A stretch of DNA of 64,000 nucleotides from Pseudomonas cerasi (GCF_900074915.1 NZ_LT222319.1:1857001-1921000); one strand, 5' to 3'. Shown: positions 31,815 through 40,878, numbered from the stretch's first letter. The notes: generated from the letters alone by a model not told the origin. Made by a program: numbers and translations.

Positions 31815-32399
31815 ATGACCATCAACGCCCGTGAGGCGATCCTGCTTGCTGCGAGAAACATCGCCCAGTCCCAGGGCTACAACGGCCTGAACTTTCGCGA
31901 TCTGGCCGCCCAGGTCGGAATCAAGCCGGCCAGTATTTACTACCACTTCCCCAGCAAGGCTGATCTGGGTGTCGCTGTTGCCAGGCGATACTGGCAGGAC
32001 GGTGCCGCTGCACTTGAGACGATCGCCGAAGAAACCCCCGATCCCAGCGAAGCATTACAGCGCTTTCCGGAGATCTTCCGGCGCTCGCTGGAGGTTGAAA
32101 ACCGCCTTTGCCTGGGCACTTTCGTCGGCGCTGAAACCGACAACCTGCCGCCGGAGATGACTGAAGAAATGCAGCTATTCGCCCAGGTCAACATTGCCTG
32201 GCTGAGCAAGCTTCTGGTGGCAGCGAACATTTGCCCGCCTGCGGACAGCGAGGTGCGGGCGCAGGCCATTTTTTCCGCTGTGGCGGGCGCTCAACTGGTT
32301 GCCAGAAGCAGGTCGGACATTTCCCTTTTTGACACGTTGATCGACACCTATCGCGCCTGCGGGCCATTGCCGAGCCAAGTCAGTATGGAAAGGCGCTGA
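31815..32399 (+). CDS. TetR/AcrR-family repressor next to GST
   Basis: 194-residue regulator. N-terminal helix-turn-helix (residues 10-55): AREAILLAARNIAQSQGYNG, LNFRDLAAQVGIKPASIYYHFPSKADL. The ligand-binding C-terminal part (60-190) is family-variable. The ATG at 31815 has AAGG at 31804-31807; the upstream ATG at 31773 lacks one. Shared CCTAAC palindromes before this gene and before GST make those its probable operators; the inducer is not known. Confidence 0.92.
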   Translation: MTINAREAILLAARNIAQSQGYNGLNFRDLAAQVGIKPASIYYHFPSKADLGVAVARRYWQDGAAALETIAEETPDPSEALQRFPEIFRRSLEVENRLCLGTFVGAETDNLPPEMTEEMQLFAQVNIAWLSKLLVAANICPPADSEVRAQAIFSAVAGAQLVARSRSDISLFDTLIDTYRACGPLPSQVSMERR

Positions 32400-32418
32400 T
32401 ACGTCCAGACCATGGCAT

Positions 32419-33231
32419 CTATACCGGCAAGCGAAACTGCTTGCGCAAGCTTTTATCGAACGCTCCGGCAGGCGCGAAGCGCCGTAGCAGGCTGATTTGT
32501 CGGGCGGCCTTGCCGGCGGTGTATCGATGCCGTGGGCGAACACCGCTCGCCGCTTTCAGTACCACCGCTGCGACAACCTCGGGCAGGTCGGCTGTCGGCA
32601 TCACATCGGCGAGCAACGCACGGACACCCGCTCGCGCCTGATCATACTCCGGCAACCGTGAGTCCGGCTCGATGCCGTTTTGATCGAAGACGGTGCGTAC
32701 GAATGCCGGCTCAATGACCGAAACCCGGACGTTGAAGGCGCGAATTTCGTGATCGAGCGATTCCGAATAGCCTTCCAGAGCATGTTTGACCGCCGAATAA
32801 TGAGCCGAGTAGGGCGCGGGTATCAGCCCCAGAACCGATCCGATATTGATAATGCGTCCCCGACCTTGTTGGCGCATCGACGGCAGTACTGCGCTGGTCA
32901 TGCGCATGACGCCAAACAGATTGACGTCGAACAGTGCCTGCACTTGCGGGATCGAGAACTCCTCGGCCCCGCCCAGCATACCGATGCCGGCATTGTTGAC
33001 GAGCAGGTCGATACGCCCGGTTTTCGCAAACACGGTGGCAACGAGCGCGCGGACAGAGTCGTCATTCGTGACATCGCAGGTCAGCATGGAGACCTTTGCA
33101 TAACTGTCACCAATTTTGCGGCTTGTGCCAAACACGGTATACCCCGCGCGCGCCAGCGCCTCTGCGGTGGCACGACCGATGCCCGATGAGGCACCCGTGA
33201 CGATTGCGGTTCTTTCGGAAGAGGTGTCCAT
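32419..33231 (-). CDS. short-chain dehydrogenase/reductase
   Basis: 270-residue classical SDR oxidoreductase. NAD(P)-binding TAIVTGASSGIGRATAEALA at residues 8-27, the TSRK following the second strand suggests NADP(H), NNAG motif LLVNNAGIG, and catalytic Ser-Tyr-Lys in IINIGSVLGLIPAPYSAHYSAVKHAL. Substrate unknown. GGAG lies six bases before the ATG at 33231. It is convergent with the TetR gene and probably third in an operon with the reductase at 33296-34297 and the interrupted SDR at 34357-35145. Confidence 0.92.
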   Translation of the reverse strand: MDTSSERTAIVTGASSGIGRATAEALARAGYTVFGTSRKIGDSYAKVSMLTCDVTNDDSVRALVATVFAKTGRIDLLVNNAGIGMLGGAEEFSIPQVQALFDVNLFGVMRMTSAVLPSMRQQGRGRIINIGSVLGLIPAPYSAHYSAVKHALEGYSESLDHEIRAFNVRVSVIEPAFVRTVFDQNGIEPDSRLPEYDQARAGVRALLADVMPTADLPEVVAAVVLKAASGVRPRHRYTAGKAARQISLLRRFAPAGAFDKSLRKQFRLPV

Positions 33232-33295
33232 TTGATACTCCAATGCTCGACAGATGCGGGCCTGAATGGTGGCTGAGTGGACGTTGAATAAACGC

Positions 33296-34297
33296 TTACT
33301 TGATCTTCACGACGACCTTGCCTTTGGCACGGCCCTGGCCCAGGTATTCAAGCCCTTCGCTGGCCTGTTCAAACGCAAAGACCCTGTCAATCACCGGTGT
33401 TATCTGGCCACTTTCGAGCAACCTGGCGATGTCGCCAAGTTGAGCGCCATCCGCGCGAACAAACAGAAACGAGTACGACACATTTTTCTTCCTCGCCAGG
33501 CGCGTGATCCTGCGGCTCATCAACCCGAATACGAATGTGAAGAAGGCATTCATCCGCCGAGCCTTGGCGAATGCCTTATCCAGCGGGCCGGCCAGGGATA
33601 CGATCCTGCCGCCGGGCTTGAGGATGCCGACAGCTCTTTCAAGGTCGTCTCCCCGGGTGGTGCCGAGCACCAGGTCAACGTCGTGCAGCACTTGTTCAAA
33701 TGCCTGCTCTTTGTAATTCACGACTTCATCTGCGCCCAGGCTGCGAACCAGCTCCATATTCCCCGCGCTGGTGGTCGTGGCCACTGTGGCGCCCAGGTGT
33801 TTGGCCAGCTGGATGGCGAAGGTGCCGATACCTCCAGACCCGGCCGGTATGAACACCTTCTGGCCCGCTTTAAGAGGGGCGCGTTCCTTGAATGCCTGCC
33901 ACGACGTAAGCCCGACCATCGGGATGGAGGCGGCCTGAACAAAGTCCAGATTGGCGGGTTTCAATGCGGCAGCGTGTTCCGGTACGGCGGCGAACTGGGC
34001 GATGGCGCCCCCACGCAGTTCGAACAGGCTCGCGAATACTGCGTCGCCTGCCTTGAAACGAGTGACTGCGCTGCCTACTTGAATGACCATGCCTGCCAGA
34101 TCGCTGCCCATGGTGGCCGGTAGTTGCAACTTCACTACAGGCTTGAAGACCCCCGTAGTGATGATGTTGTCGATCGGGTTCAACCCGGCCGCGTGAACTT
34201 CCACCAACAGTTCGTCAGGTTTGATGGCCGGTATGGGGACGTGGGTAATCGCAATCTCAGGCGACTTGCCGTACTTTTCGAATGTCAGTGCTTTCAT
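33296..34297 (-). CDS. NAD(P)-dependent zinc-free alcohol dehydrogenase (quinone oxidoreductase type)
   Basis: 333-residue medium-chain reductase of the QOR/CurA-like group. N-terminal GroES-like part MKALTFEKYGKSPEIAITHV with AAGLNPIDN; the Cys zinc ligands of classical alcohol dehydrogenases are absent. Rossmann part (about 130-270) has IPAGSGGIGTFAIQLAKHLG and the DLVLGTTRGDDL and PGGRIVSLAG segments. Likely reduces quinones, enones or similar electrophiles with NADPH. 64 bases separate it from the downstream SDR and 59 from the upstream interrupted SDR, so one transcript is likely. Confidence 0.9.
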   Translation of the reverse strand: MKALTFEKYGKSPEIAITHVPIPAIKPDELLVEVHAAGLNPIDNIITTGVFKPVVKLQLPATMGSDLAGMVIQVGSAVTRFKAGDAVFASLFELRGGAIAQFAAVPEHAAALKPANLDFVQAASIPMVGLTSWQAFKERAPLKAGQKVFIPAGSGGIGTFAIQLAKHLGATVATTTSAGNMELVRSLGADEVVNYKEQAFEQVLHDVDLVLGTTRGDDLERAVGILKPGGRIVSLAGPLDKAFAKARRMNAFFTFVFGLMSRRITRLARKKNVSYSFLFVRADGAQLGDIARLLESGQITPVIDRVFAFEQASEGLEYLGQGRAKGKVVVKIK

Positions 34298-34356
34298 GAC
34301 GCTCTGATTCCAGTATCGTCGAACAAGGGTGTGCATCTGCCGCGGCTTGACCCGCC

Positions 34357-35145
34357 TCAGGCTTGCGGGCGATAGCGCTCGGCCGCCTGAGCCTGTCGAA
34401 TGTCCGACAACAGCCCTTGCCGCGCCTCATCCAGCGAGTCCCAACGACCCGCTACATGCAGCGGCGGAATGGTCACCTGCTCGCGGCGGTCGTAGCCCAC
34501 CAGTGCCGCATCAACCAGTTCGTCGACGTCCATCACCTCTGCAATCGTGTTCAGATCGATCCCCGCACGCTCCCAGATTTCGGTACGCGTAGCCGCCGGG
34601 AGCACCGCCTGGACGTAGACGCCGTTGGTCGCCAATTCCACGTTCATTCCCTGGGAAAGGAACAGCACGTAGGCCTTGGTCGCACCGTAGACCGACAGGC
34701 CGAACTCTGGCGCAAAGCCCACCACCGAACCGAGGTTAACGATCTAGCCCGAGCCGGACTGCGCGAAACGTGGGGCCACGGCGGCCGCAAGGCGTGTCAG
34801 GGCGATGATATTGAGGGCGACAAGCTTGTCGATGGACTCGACGTTCTGTTGCGCGAACCCTCCGGATTGAGCAATGCCCGCGTTGTTGATCAGCACACCG
34901 ATGCTGGCGTCCTCACGCAGGCGGGTTTCCAGAGCTGTGAGGTCGGCAGCTTGAGTCAAATCGGCCTGAATGACTTCAACGGCAACGCCGTTTTCTTCAC
35001 GAAGGCGTGCTGCCAGATCATCAAGACGTGCCTTGTCACGAGCGACCACTACGAGATTGTGACCGCGACGGGCAAATCGTTCGGCATATACCGCGCCGAT
35101 GCCGCTGGAAGCACCGGTAATGAGAACAGTGGATGGCGTTGTCAT
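34357..35145 (-). pseudogene. short-chain dehydrogenase interrupted by an in-frame amber codon
   Basis: Would encode a 262-residue SDR. The N-terminal half (MTTPSTVLITGASSGIGAVY, NNAGIAQSGGFAQQN) is intact up to codon 133. Codon 134 is TAG (complement of 34744-34746). The same frame then continues without shift: IVNLGSVVGFAPEFGLSVYG and ATKAYVLFLS, which carries the catalytic Ser, Tyr and Lys. So a single base change destroys the active site unless the stop is read through. Downstream sequence shows no further damage, which points to a recent mutation (or a sequencing error). GGAGG at 35147-35151 complement region precedes the ATG poorly; the start is set by homology. Confidence 0.88.
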
Positions 35146-35186
35146 GGAGGATGTACTCGTAAACTGCGTGGAGGAGATGGCAGTTA

Positions 35187-35238
35187 TGATTACGATCAAA
35201 ATCTAAAATGTCAACGTATTGATGTTGATCGACATCAA
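35187..35238 (-). promoter_or_regulatory. promoter and palindromic operator of the reductase operon
   Basis: On the minus strand TTGACA (complement of 35209-35214) and TAATCA (complement of 35187-35192) are 16 bases apart. Just upstream, TTGATGT-TGATCG-ACATCAA at 35219-35238 is a palindrome with perfect 7-bp arms and a GATC core, a likely regulator site. The cognate regulator is not identified. Confidence 0.6.
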
Positions 35239-35401
35239 AAATAGGCCGTGTCGATCCTGCTCGTGTTTCGGAAGGGGACGTGGGGAACATCATGGGAAGA
35301 CGTGCGGGCAAATTGCATGCACACCGCCGAAACCGCTTCTGCGCAAGCGCAGTCACGACGGCGGTTGTGTATCGATCTGATGGAGGTCAGTGCGTCTGTT
35401 T

Positions 35402-36004
35402 TCAGTCTGACGGCATAAGCACGGCGCATGTCATCAATTGCAGTACCGACTCGGCAGAGGGAATAGGGGGGGTATTCGTCTTTCTGTCGATGGTCAGGGA
35501 AGCGTAGCCATGCGCGGTGCTCCAGGCGAGGAAGGTGCGCTGTTCAAGCAGTTCCGGGTCGGGCTCGCTACCGTATTTTGTTATCCAGGCGTTGCGTATC
35601 GACTGGCGGAGGACTTGCAGCGCACGTTCACCCGATTCGAGAAGCCTGGGCAACGTGCGGTTTACACCCGCGCCAAACATCAACCGGAAGTGCTCCGGGT
35701 AACTTTTGGCGAAACTTACATAACCAATGCCGCAACCCAGGAGGGTGTCGTCAAGTTCCTGTTGCACGGCAACGATGACGTCGGCCATGCGCTCATACCC
35801 ATCGGCCACCACCTCCGCCAGCAGATTTTCCAGAGAGCCGAAATGGTGGGCGGGGGCGGCATGAGAGACATTCGCCCTTCTGGCGCACTCGCGCAGTGAC
35901 ATGCCGCGGACTCCCGCTTCCCCCACGATATCCCAGGCGGCCTGACGCAGGACGGCGGGCAGATTGCCGTGGTGGTAGGTCCGTGGGGCGTCTGAAGTCG
36001 ACAT
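35402..36004 (-). CDS. TetR-family regulator with WHG-type C-terminal domain
   Basis: 200-residue repressor. Helix-turn-helix (about 10-60): YHHGNLPAVLRQAAWDIVGE, GVRGMSLRECARRANVSHAA, PAHHFGSLENLLAEV. The YHHGNL start and the C-terminal ERTFLAWSTAHGYASLTID-like pattern (here EQRTFLAWSTAHGYASLTID) are typical of TetR proteins with the WHG domain. GGGAG lies six bases before the ATG at 36004. It faces the alpha/beta hydrolase gene across a perfect 29-bp palindrome, its probable operator. Confidence 0.92.
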   Translation of the reverse strand: MSTSDAPRTYHHGNLPAVLRQAAWDIVGEAGVRGMSLRECARRANVSHAAPAHHFGSLENLLAEVVADGYERMADVIVAVQQELDDTLLGCGIGYVSFAKSYPEHFRLMFGAGVNRTLPRLLESGERALQVLRQSIRNAWITKYGSEPDPELLEQRTFLAWSTAHGYASLTIDRKTNTPPIPSAESVLQLMTCAVLMPSD

Positions 36005-36049
36005 GTAAGGCTCCCTATCATGAAACAAAAGTTATATTCCCATCGGTTC

Positions 36050-36078
36050 AGCCTATCTTGTCAGTGACAAGATAGGCT
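36050..36078. promoter_or_regulatory. perfect 29-bp palindromic operator between TetR and hydrolase genes
   Basis: AGCCTATCTTGTCA at 36050-36063, one central G, and TGACAAGATAGGCT at 36065-36078. The TTGTCA-N-TGACAA core fits a TetR dimer site. It lies 46 bases from the TetR start and 43 from the hydrolase start, so it can control both. Confidence 0.88.
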
Positions 36079-36121
36079 GTTCTAATGGCGCCAGATCATC
36101 TGACGGGCGTGGGGAATAGCG

Positions 36122-36985
36122 ATGAGCGACATCATCAACAGGCTTCGACTATTGACGCTGCGCGGCATGTTCACGCTGAGCAGCCGTATTCTACCGGGCA
36201 TCACTGGAAGATACCTCGCTCAACGTTTTGTGACTCCGCAGGCGTCCGGACGTGCCAAGGCTGCCGAAATTCTGAGTACAGCGACGGATGTGCAAACCGG
36301 TAGCCTTGAACTGGACGGCATCAGAATTGCCACCTATGTTTGGGGCGATCCCTCCAGCCAGCCGTATGTGTTGCTGGCCCACGGCTGGTCAAGTTACGCA
36401 ATGCGTTTTATCGGATGGGTCCCGTTACTGCGCTCGATGGGCTACGCCGTGGTGGGGTTCGATCAGCCCGCGCACGGGTTGAGCGCAGGCAATATCAGCC
36501 ACATGACCCAGTTCGTGGCTGTGCAGCAGCATGTGGGACGCCATTTCGGAAAACCTGCGGCGGTGATAGCGCATTCATTGGGCGCTTCATCGATTGTTTT
36601 CGCTCAGGAACAGTCGTGGTGCCCTGATCGTTTTATCCTGATTGCGCCGTTCCTGGCACCTACGGACAGCGTACTTCAACTATTCGATTCGGTCGGTGTT
36701 GCCCACACAGTATTCAAACCTTTCGAGGGCGTCCTGCACTCGCTGACCGGTCGCCGCTTTGCAGACTACGACGCCAGTTCGCGACTGCCGCTGCTTGATC
36801 GTCCCGCCCTGATCATTCATGACCGCCGTGACCGTGAAACACCGTGGGAAAAGGGCGCTCGTTTTGCAGAACTATGGCCGGGGGCGCGTCTGTTTACCAC
36901 TGAAGGGCTTGGTCACAATCGGCTGATTGATCATCCGTCGGTGATTGCGGAAGCGATGAACTTTCTGAAACCGGATCATCGTTAA
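36122..36985 (+). CDS. alpha/beta hydrolase
   Basis: 287-residue cytosolic hydrolase. Oxyanion-hole region VLLAHGWSSYAMRFIGWVPL, nucleophile elbow AHSLGASS (Ser about residue 155), acidic residue likely in HDRRDRETPW (about 240) and catalytic His in GLGHNRLIDHPS (about 267). The pattern FDQPAHGLSAG is common in esterases of this group. Substrate unknown. Divergent from a TetR gene with a shared palindrome, so it is probably induced by its substrate or a related compound. Confidence 0.88.
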   Translation: MSDIINRLRLLTLRGMFTLSSRILPGITGRYLAQRFVTPQASGRAKAAEILSTATDVQTGSLELDGIRIATYVWGDPSSQPYVLLAHGWSSYAMRFIGWVPLLRSMGYAVVGFDQPAHGLSAGNISHMTQFVAVQQHVGRHFGKPAAVIAHSLGASSIVFAQEQSWCPDRFILIAPFLAPTDSVLQLFDSVGVAHTVFKPFEGVLHSLTGRRFADYDASSRLPLLDRPALIIHDRRDRETPWEKGARFAELWPGARLFTTEGLGHNRLIDHPSVIAEAMNFLKPDHR

Positions 36986-37202
36986 CGGCACCCGCAACGG
37001 ATGGCCTTTCCAACGGTTCCACTCTGAAGCGTCTATACGCAGCTTCATGAAATCCGTATGTGCCAGCTGGATCTGGCTAGTTTAATTGCAAGATGAATAA
37101 CGGAAGCCAGATGCGTTTCCGCTCATCACGAGCTGAGCTTCTTTTAAAAGTCCTGACACAGCCGGACAGGCGAGTCAGCGTCTTCAGAAGTGGGAGGCCG
37201 CT

Positions 37203-37517
37203 ATGGGTTTTAATAATTTTTCCGATGAATTGGCGGTGCTTGAAATCGTCCGCAGCGCCAACTTCGTCCGCCCTGGAAAGTTGACGTCTGGCCAGATTTA
37301 TCTCGCGCTGATACGCCTTCAATCAGACGTTCCGGCGGCTGGCGATTTTATGGCAATGATTGATGAGCTGGTCAAAGAGGGTTTGCTGGTTTCAGCCGCT
37401 GTGCTGGAGCACGACATCTCGTTTCCCTATGTCCAGCACATTGTTCTTGGTGTTACCGAAACAGGTGCGGCCGTACTGGAAGACCGGAGTTTTCAGGCTG
37501 ACCTTTTTTACGTGTGA
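37203..37517 (+). CDS. conserved-looking small protein of unknown function
   Basis: 104 residues, no signal peptide or membrane segment. The N-terminal half is helical (NFSDELAVLEIVRSANFVRP, then GQIYLALIRLQSD), and the rest FMAMIDELVKEGLLVSAAVL with VLGVTETGAAVLEDRSF reads like a winged-helix fold (helix, then beta hairpin ending TETGAAVL, as seen in many PadR/MarR wings). GGGAGG lies five bases before the ATG. I do not recognise the family. Confidence 0.65.
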   Translation: MGFNNFSDELAVLEIVRSANFVRPGKLTSGQIYLALIRLQSDVPAAGDFMAMIDELVKEGLLVSAAVLEHDISFPYVQHIVLGVTETGAAVLEDRSFQADLFYV

Positions 37518-37591
37518 TCGACGGTGCCGTTCCAGCTACAGCGTCAGGAAAGAACCGACAGTCGCAACTGTCAGTCCCGGACTGACGAACC

Positions 37592-38386
37592 TCACTTGCC
37601 CTGCAGCTTATGCCGCGCATAGAGCACTGCCGTTCCGCCCGAGGCCGGACGGGCCTGTAGCTCGAACGTTTGTGGATAGCCTTTGATCAAATCGCTCAGT
37701 TTCTTGTAGCCATGGGTACGAGGATCGAACTCAGGCCGCAGTTTGGTGATGTTTGTGCCAATGGCGCCCAAGGGTGCCCAGCCGTCTTCATCAGCAATAT
37801 CGTCCATTATCTTTGCAATGAAGCCCACAGGGGCTTTGGGTTTCTTGCTCGGCTCAGTTGCCATCGATTTCACGTTGCTCGGTGTTGCAGCTGCATCCGG
37901 CGTAGAGTCTCCGGTGGCCGGTGTGGTGATCTCTTCACGAAGCAATTCGATGTAGATGAACTTGTCGCAGGCCGCCACGAAGGGTTTGGGTGTCTTTTCT
38001 TCGCCAAAGCCATAAACGGTCAGACCTTCCTCACGCAAACGTGAAGCCAGGCGTGTGAAGTCACTGTCGCTGGACACCAGGCAGAACCCGTCGAAACGAC
38101 GCGTGTAGAGCAAGTCCATAGCGTCGATTATCAATGAGCTGTCAGTCGCATTCTTGCCTTTGGTGTAAGCGAACTGCTGGATGGGCTGGATGGAGTAGTC
38201 GAGCAGAACTTTCTTCCAGCCGCCGAGTTGCGGGCCGGTCCAGTCACCATAGATGCGTTTGACGCTGGCCACGCCATATTTGGCGATCTCTTCGAAAAGG
38301 CCTTCTACGATCGCTGCTGGCGCATTGTCGGCATCGATCAGCACCGCCAGGTGCTTTTGAGAACTGCTGGGGTTTTGGACGGCCAT
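37592..38386 (-). CDS. NYN-domain RNase-like protein with C-terminal LOTUS-type domain
   Basis: 264-residue protein. N-terminal NYN (PIN-like) nuclease domain (residues 10-150) with acidic residues in AVLIDADNAPAA, NATDSSLIIDAMDLL and LVSSDSDFTRLASRLRE, the expected metal-binding set. After a polar linker (155-190, Thr/Pro/Ala rich) comes VGFIAKIMDDIADEDGWAPL and GTNITKLRPEFDPRTHGYKK with LSDLIKGYP, the pattern of OST-HTH/LOTUS domains. This NYN-LOTUS order is widespread in bacteria; a role in RNA decay or quality control is inferred, the RNA target is unknown. Confidence 0.88.
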   Translation of the reverse strand: MAVQNPSSSQKHLAVLIDADNAPAAIVEGLFEEIAKYGVASVKRIYGDWTGPQLGGWKKVLLDYSIQPIQQFAYTKGKNATDSSLIIDAMDLLYTRRFDGFCLVSSDSDFTRLASRLREEGLTVYGFGEEKTPKPFVAACDKFIYIELLREEITTPATGDSTPDAAATPSNVKSMATEPSKKPKAPVGFIAKIMDDIADEDGWAPLGAIGTNITKLRPEFDPRTHGYKKLSDLIKGYPQTFELQARPASGGTAVLYARHKLQGK

Positions 38387-38463
38387 TGATCACCCTCATA
38401 GAAAGCATAACCATACCGCCAAAACGAGAGATTGGCGCTATTCCCCGATATCTATGCAAGGCA

Positions 38464-38494
38464 GGCCGCTGCCGAACAGTTCCCGGCAGCGGCC
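38464..38494 (-). terminator. hairpin after the chemoreceptor gene
   Basis: GGCCGCTGCCG at 38464-38474 pairs with CGGCAGCGGCC at 38484-38494 (11 bp, 9-base loop), just past the chemoreceptor stop on the minus strand. No long T-run. Confidence 0.6.
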
Positions 38495-38502
38495 TTGCCA
38501 CG

Positions 38503-40392
38503 TCAGATTCGGAAACTGCCCACCAACTGCGTCAATCGAGTGGACTGCTGTTCAAGGTCAGTGCACGCGCGCAGGGTCGCGTTCAGGTTCTCTACGCCTT
38601 GCTGGTTCAGCGTATTGATCTCGGTGATGTCCACGTTGATCGCTTCCACGACGGCGGTCTGCTCTTCGGTGGCAGTCGCCACCGACTGGTTCATGCCGTC
38701 GATTTCGCCGATACGTTCGGTGACGTTTTCCAGACTTGTCACGGCCTTGTTGGCAATCTCGACCGTTTCAACGCTCTCGCGCTGGCTGTCGTTCATGATC
38801 GCCACGGCTTCACGAGCACCGGATTGCAACTGCTCGATCATCTCCTGCACCTGACTCGCTGATTCCTGGGTTCGGTGCGCCAGGCTGCGGACTTCATCGG
38901 CAACCACGGCAAAACCTCTGCCGGCCTCACCCGCACGCGCGGCCTCGATGGCCGCATTGAGGGCCAGTAGATTGGTCTGTTGGGAGATGCCGGTAATCAC
39001 GTCGAGGATCTGGCCGATGTTGGCTGTTTTGGTATTCAGCGTCTCGATCTGCTCGCTTGCGCTGCTGATGCGTTTGGAGAGACGGCTCATGGCCGAGATG
39101 TTCTGCCCGACTACGTCCTGCCCGTTAGATGCCAACGTCCGTGCATCGCTGGAGTGCCCCGATGCACGCGCGGCGTTCTGGGCGATCTCCTGTGTTGCGG
39201 CGCCCAGCTCATTGATGGCTGCGGCGACACTGTTGGTGCGGTGGGACTGCTGATCGGAATTGAGCATCGACGAGTTGGATGCGTTCAATACGCGCTGGGC
39301 AACTTCGTTGAGCTGCACGGTAGAGGAGGCGACTTCACGCATCGAGTCATGGATTCGCTCTACAAAGAGGTTGAAGCCGTTGCCCAGATAGCCGAACTCG
39401 TCCTGGCTCTCGATAATCAGGCGCTTGGTCAGGTCACCTTCGCCGGCAGCGATATCGTGCATGGCGCGGCCCATCAGGTTCAGTGGCCGCAGCAGGACGC
39501 TCAGGAGCATGCCCAGCAGCAGGATGATCAGCACCACAGCAATCACAGTGGCCACGATGGCTGAGTTTCTGAACTCGCCCAGCGCCGCGTAGGCGATGTC
39601 TTTATCCATCGCCACGCCGACGTACCAGTTGACCGATGGCAGACCGTCCACGTGAGCGAAGGTAAGGATCTGTGTCTTGCCGGCATATTCGCTTTCACTG
39701 AGGTCTTGCGACAGCTTCGGTGTGTTCGTCGGGTAGACTTCGGCCAGCGTCTTCATCACCAGCGAGGTGTCCGGATGAACCAGAATGCGGCCATTCGCAT
39801 CGACCAGGAACGCGTATCCGTCGCCGTGCAGTCGCAGTGAATTGATCATCTTCACCAGGATTTCCAGGCTCAGGTCACCGCCAATCACGCCGGCCACGCC
39901 AGATTCACCCTTGATCGGTGTGGCAAGGGTCACGATCAGGCCCTTGGTCACGGCGTCCAGATACGGCTCGGTGAGAATGGTTTTGCCGGCGCGAACGGCA
40001 TCGACATACCACGGCCGGGTTCGCGGGTCGTAATCGGCCGGCATGTCATCAGGCGGCTGGGTGACAAAGGAGCCATCACTTCTGCCCTGGTAAATGCTCA
40101 TGAAGGTGGCGATCAGCGTGGGTTGGCCGAGCACCCGATTCTGCTCTTGCGCGGACTGAGGCGAAGAGGCGTTTTCCGCCAGGTTCTCTACCAGAAGAAT
40201 TCGCCCTGAAAGCCAGTTACGGATATTGCCAGCGGTGCTTTCGCCTGTCTGGTTAAGGTTCTCCTTGAGCTGCACGCGCAACGCATTGCGCTGCAGATAA
40301 TCGTTGTAGAAGGTGAATAGCGTGAATGCGGCGATTACCACGAGGGACGCTGCCAATAGGATTTTATGGCTGAATTTTAAAGATTTTCTCAT
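38503..40392 (-). CDS. methyl-accepting chemotaxis protein, PctA/B/C type
   Basis: 629-residue chemoreceptor, the same length as P. aeruginosa PctA. First membrane helix [20 protein letters not shown] (about 8-28), periplasmic dCache_1 domain (30-280) with [20 protein letters not shown] and [18 protein letters not shown], which match amino-acid-binding Cache motifs, second helix (about 285-305), HAMP, and the signalling tip [20 protein letters not shown] with [14 protein letters not shown]. The start [13 protein letters not shown] is chosen by likeness to PctA; a longer frame from 40497 adds 35 residues. Ligand is probably amino acids, by family. Confidence 0.93.
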   Translation of the reverse strand: MRKSLKFSHKILLAASLVVIAAFTLFTFYNDYLQRNALRVQLKENLNQTGESTAGNIRNWLSGRILLVENLAENASSPQSAQEQNRVLGQPTLIATFMSIYQGRSDGSFVTQPPDDMPADYDPRTRPWYVDAVRAGKTILTEPYLDAVTKGLIVTLATPIKGESGVAGVIGGDLSLEILVKMINSLRLHGDGYAFLVDANGRILVHPDTSLVMKTLAEVYPTNTPKLSQDLSESEYAGKTQILTFAHVDGLPSVNWYVGVAMDKDIAYAALGEFRNSAIVATVIAVVLIILLLGMLLSVLLRPLNLMGRAMHDIAAGEGDLTKRLIIESQDEFGYLGNGFNLFVERIHDSMREVASSTVQLNEVAQRVLNASNSSMLNSDQQSHRTNSVAAAINELGAATQEIAQNAARASGHSSDARTLASNGQDVVGQNISAMSRLSKRISSASEQIETLNTKTANIGQILDVITGISQQTNLLALNAAIEAARAGEAGRGFAVVADEVRSLAHRTQESASQVQEMIEQLQSGAREAVAIMNDSQRESVETVEIANKAVTSLENVTERIGEIDGMNQSVATATEEQTAVVEAINVDITEINTLNQQGVENLNATLRACTDLEQQSTRLTQLVGSFRI

Positions 40393-40553
40393 GCCGGTAT
40401 GAGCCTTTAGAGGGGTATTACGCAAGGAGTCATAGGTAGTGGGTAAAGCTGGGGTGGTTATCGGCGGGAATCGATGTTTATGAATGTCATATGTCATATA
40501 AATGACAAAACACCTGAAAGTTTCATCCTTCAGTTCAGAATGACGCTGTCAGT

Positions 40554-40877
40554 TCAGTAGGCAGGGTGATTCAAATCGAGATACCACTGTGCATAAGGCG
40601 TGTTTTTCACCTTGCGCCGATTGAAATCCTCGGCGCCATCGGTCCACCAGACGTCACCGCGCTCGCCAAGCGCAACCTTGGCCTTGTCCACACTGGTCCG
40701 AGCCGTCTTCAAGGCTTCGGGGTCTTCGGACGCCTTGGCGGTCTTGACTGCGCGACGTGCAGCCATCAGCTCATCCACCAGATGCTGGCGGACGTCGTCG
40801 CTCAAAGAGGGATTGGAGCACCGCCAGAGTTGGTCCCTGACCACAAAATACCGACCGTCAGGCGTGGTCGGATTCAC
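40554..40877 (-). CDS. small conserved protein coupled to the hybrid kinase
   Basis: 107 residues starting at a GTG one base after the kinase stop (TAG-G-GTG), so translation is probably coupled. It has a central helical, Lys/Ala-rich stretch (VDELMAARRAVKTAKASEDP, then ALKTARTSVDKAKVAL) and a Trp-rich end (GDVWWTDGAEDFNRRKVKNT, then PYAQWYLDLNH). Similar small proteins in Pseudomonas and alphaproteobacteria are sometimes labelled biopolymer transporter Tol without evidence. No signal peptide. Function unknown. Confidence 0.7.
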   Translation of the reverse strand: MNPTTPDGRYFVVRDQLWRCSNPSLSDDVRQHLVDELMAARRAVKTAKASEDPEALKTARTSVDKAKVALGERGDVWWTDGAEDFNRRKVKNTPYAQWYLDLNHPAY

Positions 40878-40878
40878 C

